From NCBI GenBank assembly GCA_007123695.1, contig SLGN01000160.1, forward strand, positions 1 to 5,858: a stretch of DNA of 5,858 nt, in the 5' to 3' direction. Under the pieces are notes generated by a model that did not search any database, was not told where the DNA came from, and saw nothing but the letters and a program-made list of their open reading frames with translations. Below are positions 5,485-5,858 of this stretch, piece after piece (position 1 is the first letter of the stretch; every line of letters starts with the position of its first letter). Both the position numbers and the translations under genes were made by a program. This stretch comes from Verrucomicrobiales bacterium. Its GTDB lineage: Bacteria > Verrucomicrobiota > Verrucomicrobiia > Verrucomicrobiales > DEV007.

Positions 5485-5858
5485 ATGCGAATCACCGGCC
5501 CCCTTGCCCTCCACCGCGCCTCGCTGGCGTTCGCCCTCGCTTCCGCCACCCTCGCCGCGCCCTCCGCCCGCGCCGACAGCCCGCTGGAACTGAAGCACGG
5601 CGACCGCATCGTCCTGCTCGGTTCCGGCATGGCCTCGCGCATGGACGTCTACGGCCACTTCGAGACCGAGCTGCACCTGCGGCACCCGGACAAGGAACTC
5701 GTCATCCGCAACCTCGGGCGCGAGGGCGACACCCCGGCCTTCCGCCCCCACCCCGGCCGCAACTATCCGGACCAGTTCGCCTTCCCCGGCGCCCGCGATC
5801 TGGTGAAGCCGGAATACCAGGCCAACACCAACCCCGAAGGCCATTTCGAGACCCCCGA
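5485..5858 (+). CDS. Exported SGNH/GDSL-like protein, N-terminal fragment (PVC-type heme-binding/dehydrogenase family likely)
   Basis: Only the first 124 codons are present; the frame is open to the window edge. Residues 1-30 form a signal peptide (hydrophobic 12-26, cleavage likely after SARA). Residues 33-83 match the start of an SGNH-hydrolase-like domain: GDRIVLLGSG at 39-48 lies where the block I GDS motif sits, and NLGREGDT at 76-83 corresponds to block II. Proteins with this start (HGDRI-LLG..., YGHFET, LVIRNLG...GD) are, from memory, the large secreted PVC proteins in which the SGNH-like domain precedes a sorbosone-dehydrogenase-type propeller and a CxxCH cytochrome domain. Those later domains cannot be seen here. 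At block I the Asp and Ser of GDS are replaced by Ser and Gly, so the esterase nucleophile may be absent. The start at 5485 is fixed by the signal peptide. It is separated from comF by 144 bp and is probably transcribed on its own. Confidence 0.8.
   Translation, partial: MRITGPLALHRASLAFALASATLAAPSARADSPLELKHGDRIVLLGSGMASRMDVYGHFETELHLRHPDKELVIRNLGREGDTPAFRPHPGRNYPDQFAFPGARDLVKPEYQANTNPEGHFETP

Noticed and set aside
4285..5844. A 519-codon minus-strand frame antisense to comF and the SGNH-like gene
   Set aside because: It crosses three genes and the intergenic gap with Ala/Gly/Glu-rich sequence and no motif; it is a GC-content artefact.

Overview
The window is GC-rich (the coding parts strongly so) and reads as a Verrucomicrobiota chromosome segment, most likely Opitutales-like. 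This is an inference from three things: the last gene has the N-terminus of the large secreted SGNH/heme-binding proteins typical of the Planctomycetes-Verrucomicrobia group; the TpsB and CPBP proteins resemble forms remembered from that group; and intergenic DNA carries palindromic GCGCTAAAGCGC repeats and heptanucleotide tandem repeats. No taxonomic search was possible.

Layout. (1) Bases 1-250 are non-coding repeat DNA: three copies of a ~67-bp dispersed repeat and the tail of a fourth, interrupted by an A/T-rich heptad tract. (2) 282-1769, minus strand: a TpsB/FhaC-type Omp85 outer-membrane transporter with an intact barrel but no signal peptide, no ATG and only a piece of its first POTRA domain. 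Its 5' end dissolves into (3) a 15-unit heptanucleotide array at 1684-1788. (4) 1795-3387, minus strand: a secreted type I sulfatase with a Gly-Lys repeat tail. (5) 3388-3499: a divergent intergenic region. (6) 3500-4528, plus strand: a CPBP-family intramembrane protease, translationally coupled by ATGA to (7) ComF at 4525-5340. (8) 5341-5484: an intergenic region ending in an inverted repeat. (9) 5485 to the window edge, plus strand: the start of an exported SGNH-like protein, cut off by the window.

Two exported proteins (sulfatase and SGNH-like protein) fit an organism that degrades sulfated polysaccharides, but they are on opposite strands and separated by the CPBP-comF pair, so no single pathway is shown. 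CPBP and ComF are a two-gene operon by overlap. The TpsB gene has no TpsA partner here and looks like a relic.

I found no CRISPR array, RNA gene, transposase or clear new defence system. The most unusual structure is the junction at about 1680-1860: a Gly-Lys coding repeat, a stop-free heptad array and a decapitated transporter gene lie side by side.
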